Assembly (NCBI GenBank): GCA_002682825.1
Contig: NOKP01000003.1
Span: 1,116,001 to 1,180,000, forward strand
Direction: 5' to 3'
Length of the DNA: 64,000 nt
From: Neonectria sp. B-13
Taxonomy: Eukaryota > Ascomycota > Sordariomycetes > Hypocreales > Nectriaceae
Part shown: positions 1 to 10,800 of the stretch, in pieces
How positions within the stretch are numbered: position 1 is the first letter of the stretch
Layout of the letters: each line of letters starts with the position of its first letter
Translations under genes and position numbers: made by a program
The notes under the pieces: model-generated
Databases searched by the model: none
Seen by the model: only the letters and a program-made list of their open reading frames with translations
Told to the model about the DNA's origin: nothing

Positions 1-663
1 TTGGACCGGAGTTGTTACTTACATCCACCTGCAACTGATTATCAGCAAGTAAGCTTTGCAATTGCGTTGCTGGAGTTTCCGGGCTTCCACCCCGCTCTTG
101 GGTCGTTTCAGCCATTTGTGGTAGGTGACTGGAGAAACACGATAAACGGTCACGGAAGAACAGAATTAATGGGGTTCCAGAGCCTCCTTTTATCGCTCTT
201 GACAAGCTCCACTTCACCCAGGTGTCATCACACCATCCTGTTCCTCATTGGCACACCTGCAGCATACCAGCACTACATGGTGTATGAGACCCTGGTCAAC
301 AATGTTGAATTCAGGTAAGCATCAATCGCCAAGGTGTATATGCATATCAGGGGCCAATAGGGTTTAAAGCCGCCTATAACAACCGGTAGTAACTGCGCAA
401 AAGTCCGGGATCACCCCACCTTCATGTCGAAACCTTACCACTTCACAATGAATTTCCCACCTATAAGACCAAACTCGTCTAGGGCTTCAAGAACTTAGAG
501 ACAAATATGGTGTGAAGTGACCTTCAATTAAATCTATCATATTCGTAAACTTGTAGAAGGCCTCATAGAGAAAGCCTTCATATGAAAGGGTACCTGCGCT
601 TTCGATCCAAAGACAGGAGGCCGAGCGTCTCCGCAACAGAGCTGGCGTTGAGCCAAACTGGTA
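1..663. other. Intergenic DNA at window start
   Basis: No gene is supported here. The open frame at 1-318 lacks an ATG start (it begins TTG) and has no recognisable domain. The first 16 bases recur exactly at 8485-8500, and an 11-base string at 27-37 recurs at 8631-8641, so the edge may contain a scrap of the same repeat. The rest is unremarkable AT-rich spacer and the 3' flank of the GH51 gene. Confidence 0.5.
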
Positions 664-2384
664 TCAAACCCCGGACGGAATCAAGTGTTTCCATCGAAGC
701 AACGTAAAGCTCAAACGCTCAAACGTGTAGACTTCGCCTGTCGAAGTCCATGTGGACTCTCGGAGGTTAATCTTCTCATCTTGCTCGGAATTTGTGTCCA
801 TGGCATCAAATTTGTCACCGCCTATTGTGAATACTTGGACTTGTATGCCTTTATCAAGGCCGGAGAGCTTCGTTGAAAGACTTCTAATCTCATCTGAGTT
901 AACCACGGCGAGATTCATCCACCCTTCGGCATCAATGGCGGCGCTGACATCAAGCTTCGGGACCACGCATGTCGATTGAATCCACTCCGGAAATGTTTTG
1001 CCGTTGTAAGTCCCAGTTTGAACATGGACGGCGAGGGACTTGCCGTGCATAAATTTGGAGAAGAGAAGCAGAGGGAAGTAGGTCGTCTGCTTCCAAATGC
1101 CGCGAGGAGTTGTCATAAGAGGTGCGATAACGTTGACGCTTTGTGCTATCGTAGCCATTCCGAGCTCCTTGCTGTTGCGGATGAAGACGTTAAGCCAAAC
1201 TGCTACTGCAAGGGCATCGCTAAGAGTGTAGAGTTCCTCAGCACCCTTGTTTCCGGGTGCTCGCTCAGGGTCCCAGACATTCCACTCATCAAAACAAATC
1301 GTGGGGCGCTTCGCACTGTTTGGTTTGGTGCAGATCCGGTCCACATCAGGGAAAGGTGACAGGTCGAATTCGCATCTCGCCAGGTCGATGAGTGAAGAGC
1401 AAACCTGAATGGCACGTTCCGCGGCGTAGACGGATGAGATGTTGGTATAGTGGCCCTTACCCATGGAGTAAAAGTGGATTGAGTGCATGTCCACCCATCG
1501 AATGCACTTTTGAAGGGTGTACCGATCCCAGTCTGAGTAGCCGTCTTTCCCGCAGAGAATGAGGGTAATAGACGGGTCGAGAAGTTTCAAAGCTGCTCTC
1601 TTCGTCAATAACGCTGCCAACACGTGGTGAGAGGAGAGGTATTCTTACCTTTTGCCCACTGAATGGCCTTCTTCGCATAATCCTCTTTGCTATGCTGCTC
1701 GACTTGCCTGAACATTGTATAATTAGTACTCTCCATGGCCTGGGCTGTAGATGACATTACTTACCATGGTCCCCACATTTCGTTACCGAGGGCCCAATAT
1801 TTGACTCCGTACGGCTCCTTGTGGCCGTTTTGCCTCCTGAGATTTGCAAAGTAGGTGTCCTTACTTCCGTTGCAGTATTCCAACCATGCGAGAGCGTCCT
1901 CCAGGGTCCCCGTCCCCATGTTCAAACAAAGGTAAGGCTTGGTACCAACGACTTTACACCAAGCAAGAAACTCATCAGTCCCAAAGGTGTTGGGCTCAAT
2001 ACCTTCCCAGGCGAGTTCAGGCCGGACAGGTCGCTTGTCCTTGGGGCCGATGCCATCTTGCCAGCGATAGGTAGCACAGAAGTTACCACCGGGGTAGCGA
2101 ACTACTGGGACCTGTAGTTCTTTAAAGCACGAGATGACATCTTTACGGAACCCGCTCTCGTCTGAAAGATTGTTTGGGTTATCCGGCTCGTAAAGACCAC
2201 CGTAAATGCATCGGCCCATGTGCCTGGACTAGTTAGTGATCGCTGCTTTCTAGACAGTTCATGCAACTAACTCCGTGAAGCCGCCATAAATGAGTGGGTT
2301 GATGTTACTAATAGTATGCGATGGGTTGAAGGATATTGACGGCGACGCTTCTTCTTCCCTGGAAAGTATGGTGAGCGAGGTCAT
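664..2384 (-). CDS. GH51 alpha-L-arabinofuranosidase, 4 exons
   Basis: Releases terminal alpha-L-arabinofuranosyl residues from arabinan or arabinoxylan fragments. Exons are 2384-2272, 2223-1765, 1707-1649 and 1592-664, giving 519 aa. The first junction restores the GH51 signature GGFTEHMGRCIYGGL. The catalytic acid/base is Glu186 in ALGNEMWGPW and the nucleophile is Glu313 in CFDEWNVW; both are intact. The (beta/alpha)8 barrel is followed by a C-terminal beta domain ending FTLLRWKHL, usual for the family. No signal peptide is visible, so it is probably an intracellular enzyme acting on imported oligosaccharides; this is inferred from the N-terminus MTSLTILSREEE. The start was set at the first in-frame ATG. 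Neighbours are a Zn2Cys6 regulator and a sugar transporter. Family assignment is firm; substrate preference is not visible. Confidence 0.93.
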
Positions 2385-2602
2385 GGTGATGGGAAGTTGA
2401 GAAGACTGGTTGTTTGATTTCAAGATGCATTCAATTGGAGAAAACAAGTGGTCGGGTAGAAGTACCTTTTAATAATAATTGGTTGACCGTTGGACGTTGA
2501 CAGAGCTGACAACACCTCTCTAGCTCATGTCTAAGAGATTGAGAAATTCAGAAACCTCCTGATAAAGCGCCAGCTCGAATTTCTAAAAGCGGGCCGGGGA
2601 AT

Positions 2603-2619
2603 ATCGGCGTGATGCCGAT
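2603..2619. promoter_or_regulatory. CGG-N7-CCG palindrome upstream of GH51
   Basis: ATCGGC-GTGAT-GCCGAT is a perfect 6-bp inverted repeat containing CGG-N7-CCG, the usual architecture for a Zn2Cys6 homodimer. It lies 219-235 bp upstream of the GH51 start, in the 392-bp spacer after the 3' end of the Zn2Cys6 gene. GGGG/CCCC blocks flank it. Function is inferred. Confidence 0.4.
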
Positions 2620-2776
2620 CGGGGAGTATCGGTGCCCCGCTTGTTGACGCAAGCTTTCTTGCTCCATTCGACCATGTGGCACAGTTTCTGGACGACATGG
2701 GGCACTCATGACTCATTTTGCAGCAGGTTTACGGAGCATCATTTCTCAAACGAGTCATATAATATTAGACTACACT

Positions 2777-4949
2777 TTAGTGTTCTCCTTGCTCCAGGAT
2801 GGAAACGAGGCTTCTCAACCGCGCCAATAGCAGCCCCAGATCCGGGCTTTCTGGTTCCCAATACTCAATCAAGGTAAAAACCCTCGAGACGGAATGTTTC
2901 CATCCCTCTGGTAGCAGCTCCAATAGACTGGGCTCTCTCTGAGCCCGAAAGGCGACAGCCAGCAGCTGGAGTGAGCTGCGAGAACATGTTCGGATCATCA
3001 GCCAGGTTCCTTGGTGGCGATGCCAGAACCCCTCCTCGCAGATCGTAATTCGGTACACGGCATTCGACAGCGCTTCGCGGGCGGTAGCCAGGGTGTACGG
3101 CCCCAGGTCACCCACCTCCTCGCAGGCTACGGCTCGAATCGCGGGGAAGTAGAGCACGTCTAGTATGTCGATCAAATGCGATCTCAGAATCCCCCTAAGG
3201 GGGTCTCCAGTGCTCTCGTGGGAGTTTCGAGGGAATCTCATTGAGGGAGGGAGCATGTCCTGCCAAGTTTCCAACTTGACTTTGAACTTTTCGATATCAG
3301 TTCGGAAGCTTTCCTCCCCAGATGTAGTCCACCAACGAGTGGTATAGTACCAAGAACCGGCCCAGTATCGCGCAGATAGCGCCTCATTCATAATCCGACG
3401 AAGAGCAATTTCGGCGAGATAAAAGAACCAACCGTTTTCAAGACGGTCCCGCTCGCGTTGAGCGGCTGACTCTGGTCGCATGCGGCTACCGGCCAACTGA
3501 CTTGGGCTGGGTGGAGACGGATACACATGAGAGTATTGCATCTCGTTTAGGCTCGACCCTGGCAATCCGAGCTCGGTCCTCAGTTCCCTGGTTTCCAAGT
3601 TAGCAGGCTTCTTGTGATTCCGAGTTAGGCAATCTCGGCCTTACAGTTCGCTTTTCAAGCAACTCCAATACAGACTCTCTTCCATATGCTGTTCGCTGTC
3701 ACCGTGGGAGACTTCGGCAACAGCACACGATTGGTTGTTAGCTGAGTCTCGGGTGTGGCCCCTAGCTGCCAACCAGCCGACACACTGTGTTCCAGCTTGG
3801 GAAAAGGCTTTCCATGCTGCCATGATCCGAAATGTAGTCATCAGGTACACTGCGGTCAAGAAACTGCATTGCACAGCGAGAAGGGAATTGCTGTGATACA
3901 ACATTCCAATCCGCCGCTGCGACATCTGGAAATACAGCTCAGCACGTCGCAAACGGTCCGCTCGTCTCGAGTACCCAGGCTGACTCTCCGCATGAAATGG
4001 AGGAGCAAGTACACTGACGGCACATATTAGGAGCTCTTACAGTCAGCTCGTGGACGAAAGGGGCAAGGAACAACATGGTGCTTACTATAAGGCATGTCGT
4101 GCCATCCCATCGAAGTCCCGTTTCGGCAATGTCTCTCACACGATTCCAGAGTTGGTCCACGTCAAAGATGGGGTTTTTCGTGTGGTTTGTGGCAAGGAAA
4201 TTCTCCACAAGTTGGGTTATGACCTCTGGATCGAGGTCAAAGATACCATCTCCGGTGACAGCTTGCAGTTGTCCTCCTCCTAGTCCAAGACTGAAGGTCA
4301 GGGACGGGTGTTCTTGGATGTCGAAGACTGGCCACCGAAGCAGGCTCTCAACTCTCATCTCGGAACTTCGAGTCACAATGTCTGCGGCTGGTGGTCGGTC
4401 ACTGTTCGGCTGCATGGTCTTGGAGGTTCCAACCTTTGCCATGGGGTCTGAAATAGGTTGGTCTTCTTCCAGCGATCTCGTTTCCTGTCGGGGCAGTTGG
4501 TGACCCGGTGCAGTATCCTTTTGGTTCAGGAGCGCCGTAATGTTCTGTTCCACCTCTCCTAGTCTCTGCAGTATGGCCAAGCTACCTCTGTCAAGTTTAG
4601 AGTGGTCCAAAGGTGTATCATCGGGGTATCCGCATGCCCCTCCCGTAGACGAGCAGAACCCGCAGATTGGCCGCTGGTTGTCGCACTTTGTCTTCCGTCC
4701 TCGACAGACAAAGCAAGCCGTACCTGCCCGTCTCCGGGCATACGAGGCAGATTCGCGGGAGATGGGACCCGGACCCGAGTTAAACTGGGCCTGTCCCGGG
4801 AGTGGGATGGCCGGGGATTCGGCGGCAGGGCTGTTTGAGGCTGGTTGGGCCGGGCTTTGCCGTTGCATCATGAGAACAGCTGGTATGGGATCGGAGAGAA
4901 TATTGGCGAGCAAGGGCTCCATTGCTGGGCGCCGACGGATATCGCCCAT
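2777..4949 (-). CDS. Zn2Cys6 transcription factor, 3 exons
   Basis: Probable nuclear regulator of the adjacent GH51 and transporter genes. Exons are 4949-4041, 3979-3645 and 3587-2777, giving 684 aa. The zinc cluster is C79-x2-C82-x6-C89-x6-C96-x2-C99-x6-C106 in an Arg-rich context. A basic/Gln stretch and likely coiled coil follow (LQRLGEVEQNITALL). The middle and C-terminus match the fungal-specific transcription factor domain, with recognisable stretches such as CSFLTAVYLMTTFRIMAAWKA and LYWSCLKSELELR, the latter created by the second splice junction. The first intron was placed at 61 nt because the nearer acceptor would leave only 27 nt. It is divergent from the sugar transporter across a 528-bp shared promoter. 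An alternative start is Met10. Role as the cluster regulator is inferred from position. Confidence 0.88.
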
Positions 4950-5288
4950 TTCTGTAGGGTATTATGAGGCGCTTAGGGTCACCGCGTACAGTATGGTGAT
5001 AGGCTATTCTCTGGGTATTCTCGCGGCACTCTCATGCAGGCATGGAATAGCTTTACCGGGCCTTTGCCGTCGATGGGGTGATCGATATCGCTTCTGTTTC
5101 CATGACGCGACTCGCAAGTTTCTGCTATCCCTCAGATGTGGAGATGTCGTCCACCCCGCGGTCAAAACTAGCACGACACTAGGGACCCGTCTCCACACCG
5201 ATACTCCCCGACGCCTTCGTTTCCTACTATGTACCATCAGCTGATTGATTTGACGTGGTGGAGCGGCCTGCAAGGTGGCCTGCTTTTT

Positions 5289-5301
5289 CTGGGGACCCCA
5301 G
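5289..5301. promoter_or_regulatory. Paired inverted CreA-type sites
   Basis: CTGGGGACCCCAG contains two CTGGGG hexamers in opposite orientation, separated by one base. Each fits the SYGGRG consensus of the fungal carbon-catabolite repressor CreA/CRE1. It sits in the divergent promoter between the Zn2Cys6 gene and the sugar transporter, 177-189 bp upstream of the transporter start. Repression by preferred sugars is a reasonable inference for this cluster. Confidence 0.45.
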
Positions 5302-5317
5302 CTGGAGACCCCGGAAT

Positions 5318-5331
5318 CGGGACTGACACCG
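5318..5331. promoter_or_regulatory. CGG-N8-CCG candidate Zn2Cys6 site
   Basis: CGG (5318-5320) and CCG (5329-5331) are separated by 8 bases, just downstream of the CreA-type pair in the divergent promoter. The GH51 upstream site is CGG-N7-CCG, so the spacing is not identical. It is a weak candidate for autoregulation or transporter control. Confidence 0.25.
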
Positions 5332-5374
5332 GGGCCACGAGACGTGCGAACCATGGCGGGCAGTGGTGTCGACG

Positions 5375-5384
5375 TATATATATC
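5375..5384 (+). promoter_or_regulatory. TATA-like element of the sugar transporter
   Basis: A TATATATATC run lies about 95-103 bp before the transporter ATG, a plausible core promoter position for a fungal gene. It is supported only by sequence and distance. Confidence 0.4.
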
Positions 5385-5477
5385 TTCTATTTCCGATGAA
5401 GCTGCGTCCATATTGTTTAATCTATATCCCCATCCAAATCTACTGCATCATTTGACTCACTCTGCCCTTTACTCAAC

Positions 5478-7123
5478 ATGGCATTGGATCAATCCAAGGG
5501 CCAGGATGCTGAGGCCTTCGAGCATGTTCATGACGCCAAGACTGACCTCGGGCATCTTGCCAACAACCAAGAGCACGAGTTCACCGCCATTCAGGCCATT
5601 CGGCACCGTCCATTGGTCTTTTCTTGGGCTCTTTTTGCTGTCATGACTTGCTTGCTCGTCTCCTTTGAAAACCAGGCGTCGGGCATGGTTCTTAGCATCC
5701 CGGAGTTTCGCAAAGATTTTGGCAGTGAATTTGAGGGCTCGTACGTCCTTGAGGCCGACTGGCAATCTGCCTTTTATGGTGGTCCCATTGCGAGTTCCAT
5801 CGTCGGAACATGTGCAGCCGGATACTTTGCCGACAAGTTCGGCCGAAAGCCTCTGCTGCTTGGGTCCATCGCTGTGTCATTTGCCGCGATTGCCATCGAG
5901 TTTATCGCCACCACAAATGCCATGTTCTTTGGCGGCAAGTTCCTCAATGGCTTTGTGGCCGGCGTGATTCTGTCTGTCTCGGTCACCTACATCGGAGAAG
6001 TAAGTGACTCAAATTTGCCTCCATACGAACTATCTAACCGGACAATTTCTAGGTAACACCTCTTGCTCTCCGTGGTATTCTTACATGCTTAACTGCCCTG
6101 ATGATGACTTTGGGCCCTTTGACCGCGGCTATCATCATCGACAAGACTGGCAACTATGAGTCTCGCTGGGCGTATCGATCTGTCTTTTGCGCCCAGTTCG
6201 GATTCGCTGGGATCAACGCAGTCTTCGCTCCATTTATGCCCGAATCTCCAGTGTGGCTGTTGAGCGTGGGAAAAGACACAAAGGCATCCCAATCACTTCG
6301 TCGACTAGGATACTCCGGACCAGACCTCGATATGCGAATTTCTCAGATCCAGACCATGCTTGCCGAGGCCAAGGAGGAAGCGGCCGGAGCTACCTATCTC
6401 GACTGCTTCCGCCGTTCCAACCTGCGTCGCACTATTATTTCCGTCATGCCTCTGGCGATCCAGGCTCTTAGCGGTGTGTACTTCATTGCTTCATATGGGA
6501 CTTACTACATCCAACTCGCTGGATACAGCACCTCCGACAGTTTCAAACTACAAATTGCTCAACATGGACTGTCAATGGCTGGTAATATCTGCTCTTGGTA
6601 TCTCATCGACCGCGTTGGCCGTCGGCCACTCACATTCTGGGGCACTTTCTCCATCACGGCAATTCTCCTTATCTGTGCAAGTCTCGCCACTGCTGGTACA
6701 CCTGGCGCTATCAAGGGATCGGTTGCCTTTATTTTGATTTACAACTTCTTCTACAACCTGTCTATTGGTGCAACGGCTTATACCCTTCTTTGCGAGGTTG
6801 CCACCTCACGGCTACGCGTCAAGACCATCTCCATCGGAGTGGCTTTGCAGTACATCATCTACTGCGTTTGGGCATTTGTGATCCCGTATCTCTTTAATCC
6901 CAATCAAGCAAACCTAGGTGCGAAGACAGCATACTTATTCGGCGCCATTGGAGTTCTCTGTCTCGTGTACTTGTGGCTTTACCAGCCAGAAACAGCCAAC
7001 CGCAGTTACGAGGAATTGGACGAAATGTTCCGAAAGGGAATCAGTGTTCGGGACTTTGAGAAATATAAGACGGAAGTGGAGGAGAAAGGCGAAGCGGCGA
7101 AGAAATCCGAGACCAATATCTAA
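5478..7123 (+). CDS. MFS sugar transporter, 2 exons
   Basis: Plasma-membrane sugar:proton symporter of the major facilitator superfamily sugar porter type. Exons are 5478-5999 and 6053-7123, giving 530 aa. The 53-nt intron joins YIGE to VTPLALRG, restoring the loop expected after TM4. Other family marks are ADKFGRKPLLLGS between TM2 and TM3, PESPVWLLSVGKD after TM6, DRVGRRPLTFWG between TM8 and TM9, and YQPETANRSYEELDEMF after TM12. The N-terminal tail of about 45 residues is hydrophilic. The C-terminal tail is short and Lys/Glu-rich. It is divergent from the Zn2Cys6 gene and in the same cluster as GH51, so arabinose, xylose or related sugars are the likely substrates; specificity cannot be read from sequence. 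Confidence 0.92.
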
Positions 7124-7399
7124 GAAGGCGACAGGCTGCAGGCTGCAGGAAGGGAGATGACCCTAAGATTATAGTTGCTTACGTTCATGGAGTACCTAAG
7201 GAGAAGCTCTTCGACGGCCACAAGCCATTATCTAGTCACTAGCTAGAGCGTATCAGATAGCCCATCACATCATAGGGATGTGGCTCAATTTCAAGAAGGT
7301 GTACTGGCCCATCCCTTCATGGAACCACTCAGCATATTCCCCGTGACAAACCTCAAATTCGAAGCTAAAGGGTTGTAACTTTATTAATATATTAGCGAA

Positions 7400-8340
7400 G
7401 GTGATCTAGGAGAGACACCAAGTAAACACCCAACCCCTAAAACAGCTGCAGCTAGCTACGGTGAAAGACTGTATGTGTCGTATGGTATCAAGAAGGATAC
7501 AGAAACGCCAGTACCCTATCCGGACCTCCGTGTCAACCGGCCCCGACACAATGACTAGAATTTTAAGAGTGGTAAAAGAGGAACCGATAGTAGTTGACCG
7601 ATGATGCGGTTGCATTTTTTTGGACCGTAAATGCGAAGCCACTTTAACTTGTCCTCTTCTGAGAAATGAAGGCAGTTCGGTTGTAGTTTTAGCAGTCAGC
7701 TAAGAACGAGTGGCGCCTATATTTCCCAGCTCTGCGCCCCACGCAGACGCGTTCGTCTCGTAAGTAAGGTAAAAGTAGTATTCCTGCCGGAGTATGGTCA
7801 TTAATACGAGTAACATCGCTTGGAAGTGAATCGACAAACGTTGTCGCCCATAACTTGAGGCGAATTGTAGGAACTTAAGAAGTACCAGTAGCCAAGTCGC
7901 GTGTATCCGAATTAATTTCAGCTCTCAGCGTTGGCAGCATCGGTATCGAGGAATATTCGGGGTATACTGTAACCCTGGGAGAGAAAGGCCAACTTTTCGA
8001 TGCCAGGCAGCACTGCGAGAGATCAAAATGGTTTCCCAGTCATGGTCCACGCCAATGACTTTGTCTAGACCCTCTTGGTCGAGGATCCCCACCAAATGAT
8101 CAGAAATGGGCTTTAATCTGTAAGCCTCGATTTCGAGGGGGTTGTCGCTATCTCTATAACCAAGGCAACCGGCGCCAGAACACTAAAACCATTGGCCGAT
8201 AGACCGGCGAACTGTTCCCTCTAGTCTTTGCGCGAGGACGGATAACCATGGAGGAGAAGAAAGGTTGGATTTGAATCTTGCGCTTTGATATGGTCATATA
8301 CATATGTAAAATCCTCTGACGTAGTGAAGTTCTTGGTGAC
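7400..8340 (-). pseudogene. Epoxide hydrolase-like alpha/beta-hydrolase, broken
   Basis: A decayed gene readable only by changing frame. From 8334 downward one reads KNFTTSEDFTYVYDHIKA, then FLLLHGYPSSRKD, a TAG where Trp is expected, and REQFAGLSANGFSVLAP. After a shift comes EIEAYRLKPISDHLVGILD and VIGVDHDWETILISR, the nucleophile-elbow region in which the usual GHDWG has become DHDWE. A further shift after AAWH gives EKLAFLSQGYS and IFLDTDAANAES. Near 7870 LGYWYFLSSYNSPQVMGDN and near 7660 SEEDKLKWLRIYGP follow. There are at least three frameshifts and several stops. The order of segments matches the fungal epoxide hydrolase/soluble hydrolase family. The ends are approximate. Confidence 0.75.
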
Positions 8341-8483
8341 GACAGCGAGGGTCGGTAACGAAAGCAGGAACAGGTTAGAAAGCAGTCTGAGAGGGAAATC
8401 GAGCTAGTCATCATGAAAGAGTTAAAGTTTACTTGATGAGGGACTGTGTGATTCACGGTAGCAATCTTACGATAACACATCGT

Positions 8484-8646
8484 GTTGGACCGGAGTTGTT
8501 GTGGCGGTCTGTCGACGTCTTATCTCAATCGCTGACTCCTCCTGAGTAGCTATATTGCGTCATATGGAGAGTATACACTAACCCACCGCTGTTCACCAGT
8601 GTATCACCACTCACATCATTGTTCAACTATACCTGCAACTGTTCAG
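8484..8646. repeat. Possible solo LTR or repeat scrap (TGTTGGA start)
   Basis: It begins TGTTGGACCGGAGTTGTT; 16 of these bases recur exactly at window positions 1-16. The string ACCTGCAACTG at 8631-8641 recurs at 27-37, so the two copies share both ends but differ in the middle (about 130 versus 10 bases between the shared strings). TGTTGGA is a common 5' end of Copia-type LTRs. No target-site duplication is evident. It lies just upstream of the dead epoxide hydrolase. Confidence 0.3.
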
Positions 8647-8729
8647 TACGAGGGAGGAAAACCCCATTTCACGCATTAGTTACAGTAAATACATTTGTAA
8701 ATACGTAAAACCTTTAGCTATACACCACT

Positions 8730-10181
8730 CTAGCGAACACTGTAAGCTAAATCTTCGAGGTCGAAATACTCAGTGTCATCCCATGTCATCGCCCAGTTCT
8801 CGTCCAACATAGCCTCATCTTCCTCCCACGTCGTGAATACAGGCCCATCCGGATCCTCACCCATCCCGTCATCCTCGTTACTATCTACTGCCTTGTATCT
8901 AGGCCATATCTCGAGTAAATACTCTTTCATCCGCCCCGTCCACGGCCACATGAGCCTGCCCTCTTTCGTCTGATTTTCAGGATTAGTACACCTGCTACCG
9001 ATACAAAGCAAGCCCAAGTGTGGTAGATGCTCAAGGACGATGCTGCTAGCCAGATCAATATCCACTATGTCCTGTCTCAACTCGACGCGACCAAACTTTG
9101 TGCCGTCGATTCCGAAGTATGCGTTGCCACACCCAGATCCGTAATCATCACTGAGGCCGAGCTTCGAAACACTAGGGAGATGCAAAGTTGATAGTTCCTT
9201 GAATTCCTTCAAAATCAAAACGATATTCTATTGCAAGCTCATCCAATTAGCACTTGAACCCTTCATGAGGATAAAATGACCTAAACCTGCCTTGAGCCTT
9301 TGACCTGTAGTAGAACCTGATTCATAGTCATACATGGGGCCAATTCTACCAGCCAAGCCCAGCTTGTGCAAGAAAGGCATGGCGTTAAGAACCGTTTCAA
9401 CAAGGTCTGTGTCCCATTCGGCGCTCATCCTAAACGAGGTGAGCTTTTTGGCACCCCGCGCCATGTCGATAAGGTCCTTCCACGGTTGTAGAAATGCTCC
9501 ATTGTCCTCCCACATAGAGCCGTGGGTGGTCGCCAGAGCTGCCAACTCTGGCGCGAGTGGCACAAGGAAGTGCATGTTGGGCCCGAGATGCATCTCTTTT
9601 ACTGTCGGTAGAATGAGCTGGTGCTCGCGGAAGGTTTCCTCGAAGATCGCCATTATCTCGGGGTCTGTGGAAGGTCCTATCCATTCGAGGTTTTGGAGCG
9701 TCCCCATCTGCGAAAGAACATGGCTGAACAGGCGAGGGACGACGCCTAACAGCGCTCGGTCTTTCCCCCGACCATCATAGCCACTCCAATGCCTGTATAT
9801 ATGAACTCTGAAACATCCACAAGTCCGCAAGGCTTCAGCACAACTCTGTATCTCACTCAGCCGATCTCTAACGTTGTCCCAGCCGAGCTGGATACTCTTC
9901 GGTCTGTCTACCCTGAGCCCTTTGAACAGGTCATTTGGAACCGCCGGAAGCTGCGACCGCAAAGGAGACTCGGCATTGCACAGAGCATCCGCTGCATTTA
10001 GCCTCTCGAGTATAGCCATGTTCTCGAGGACCCATGGGTGCTCCATTTCGCGGACGAATTGAGGAATCCTAGAGCGCCTTAGCCCGAGACGGACGAGAAG
10101 CGGCACCTGGCTGGATTTGACAACATGTATCCATGCGCAGGCGACAAGGAATAGGGCCACGGCATTCGGTAGAAGTCGCAT
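8730..10181 (-). CDS. Hypothetical protein, possible F-box/LRR-like
   Basis: Not recognised. A long frame at 10181-9228 and a second at about 9234-8730 look like one gene. The first segment contains repeated Leu-rich strings (LVETVLNAMPFLHKLGLAG, MGTLQNLEWIG). The second has TLHLPSVSKLGLS and an acidic tail rich in Asp/Glu, typical of fungal F-box-associated leucine-rich proteins. To stay in frame the junction needs a GC-AG intron (donor GCAGGT after CTCAAG, acceptor ATAG just before AATATCG); no clean GT donor fits, so the gene could also be damaged here. A CTTCAG acceptor-like string just upstream of Met1 suggests a missing 5' exon, which would be where an F-box could lie. Function is not inferred. 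Confidence 0.5.
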
Positions 10182-10229
10182 TTTCTCATAGATCTGAAGA
10201 CAAGGCAAAATAGAGGGTCAATGATTACC

Positions 10230-10800
10230 TGTCACGTCCCAGGGCGTGGCGTGAGATGGGGTTGGATGCCTATTATAGCGACTGAGGCACAGTCATGGCT
10301 CACCACAAATGCATAAACATGCGCTTATCCGACAATTTGTCACGTGTCATACGTGACCTTTCCTTTGAGCGACCTTCATGCGCACTGCAGGCTATATCGA
10401 TGAATATGCCCATCAGCTTGGGTAGTGGCAAGGCTTGCCTAAAGACCTATTGACGTCGCCACTCCTCTAAGCGGTTATGATCTAGGCTGTCAACCCCGGT
10501 CTTGAAACTGGAGTAAATGACGATAGTTCAGTGCAGTGCCTCTCGTCAACGCTAAAGGTCACACCCGAAAGTGTTACTGATCTCTACGATTTGAACCCTT
10601 AATCGAACGCTCTAGGACTAATAACTGTGTCCACCTAATTAGGTCTATATAAACGATAAGGGAAGGAAGAAAATAGAAAACATGGATAAAATCCGAGGTG
10701 TGAATTATGTATATCAGCGTCATCTACAGCTAGCCTCACGATGGCCTCAAGCCAGCATCTTACACTGAACTTTACCATGCCGAACCGTACAGCCATACGC
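10230..10800. repeat. LTR-like sequence beginning TGTCACG
   Basis: TGTCACGTCCCAGGGCG at 10230 resembles the 5' end of fungal gypsy-type LTRs and the start of the fragment at 32202. A TATA-like string (TCTATATAAACG) lies near 10646, as in a U3 promoter. No coding remnant, matching second LTR or target duplication was found in the window, and the 3' limit is a guess. The rest of 10209-11285 holds no supported gene. Confidence 0.25.

Noticed and set aside
7900..8500. rRNA or tRNA-derived sequence
   Set aside because: The region looked odd at first, but protein segments of an epoxide hydrolase explain it.
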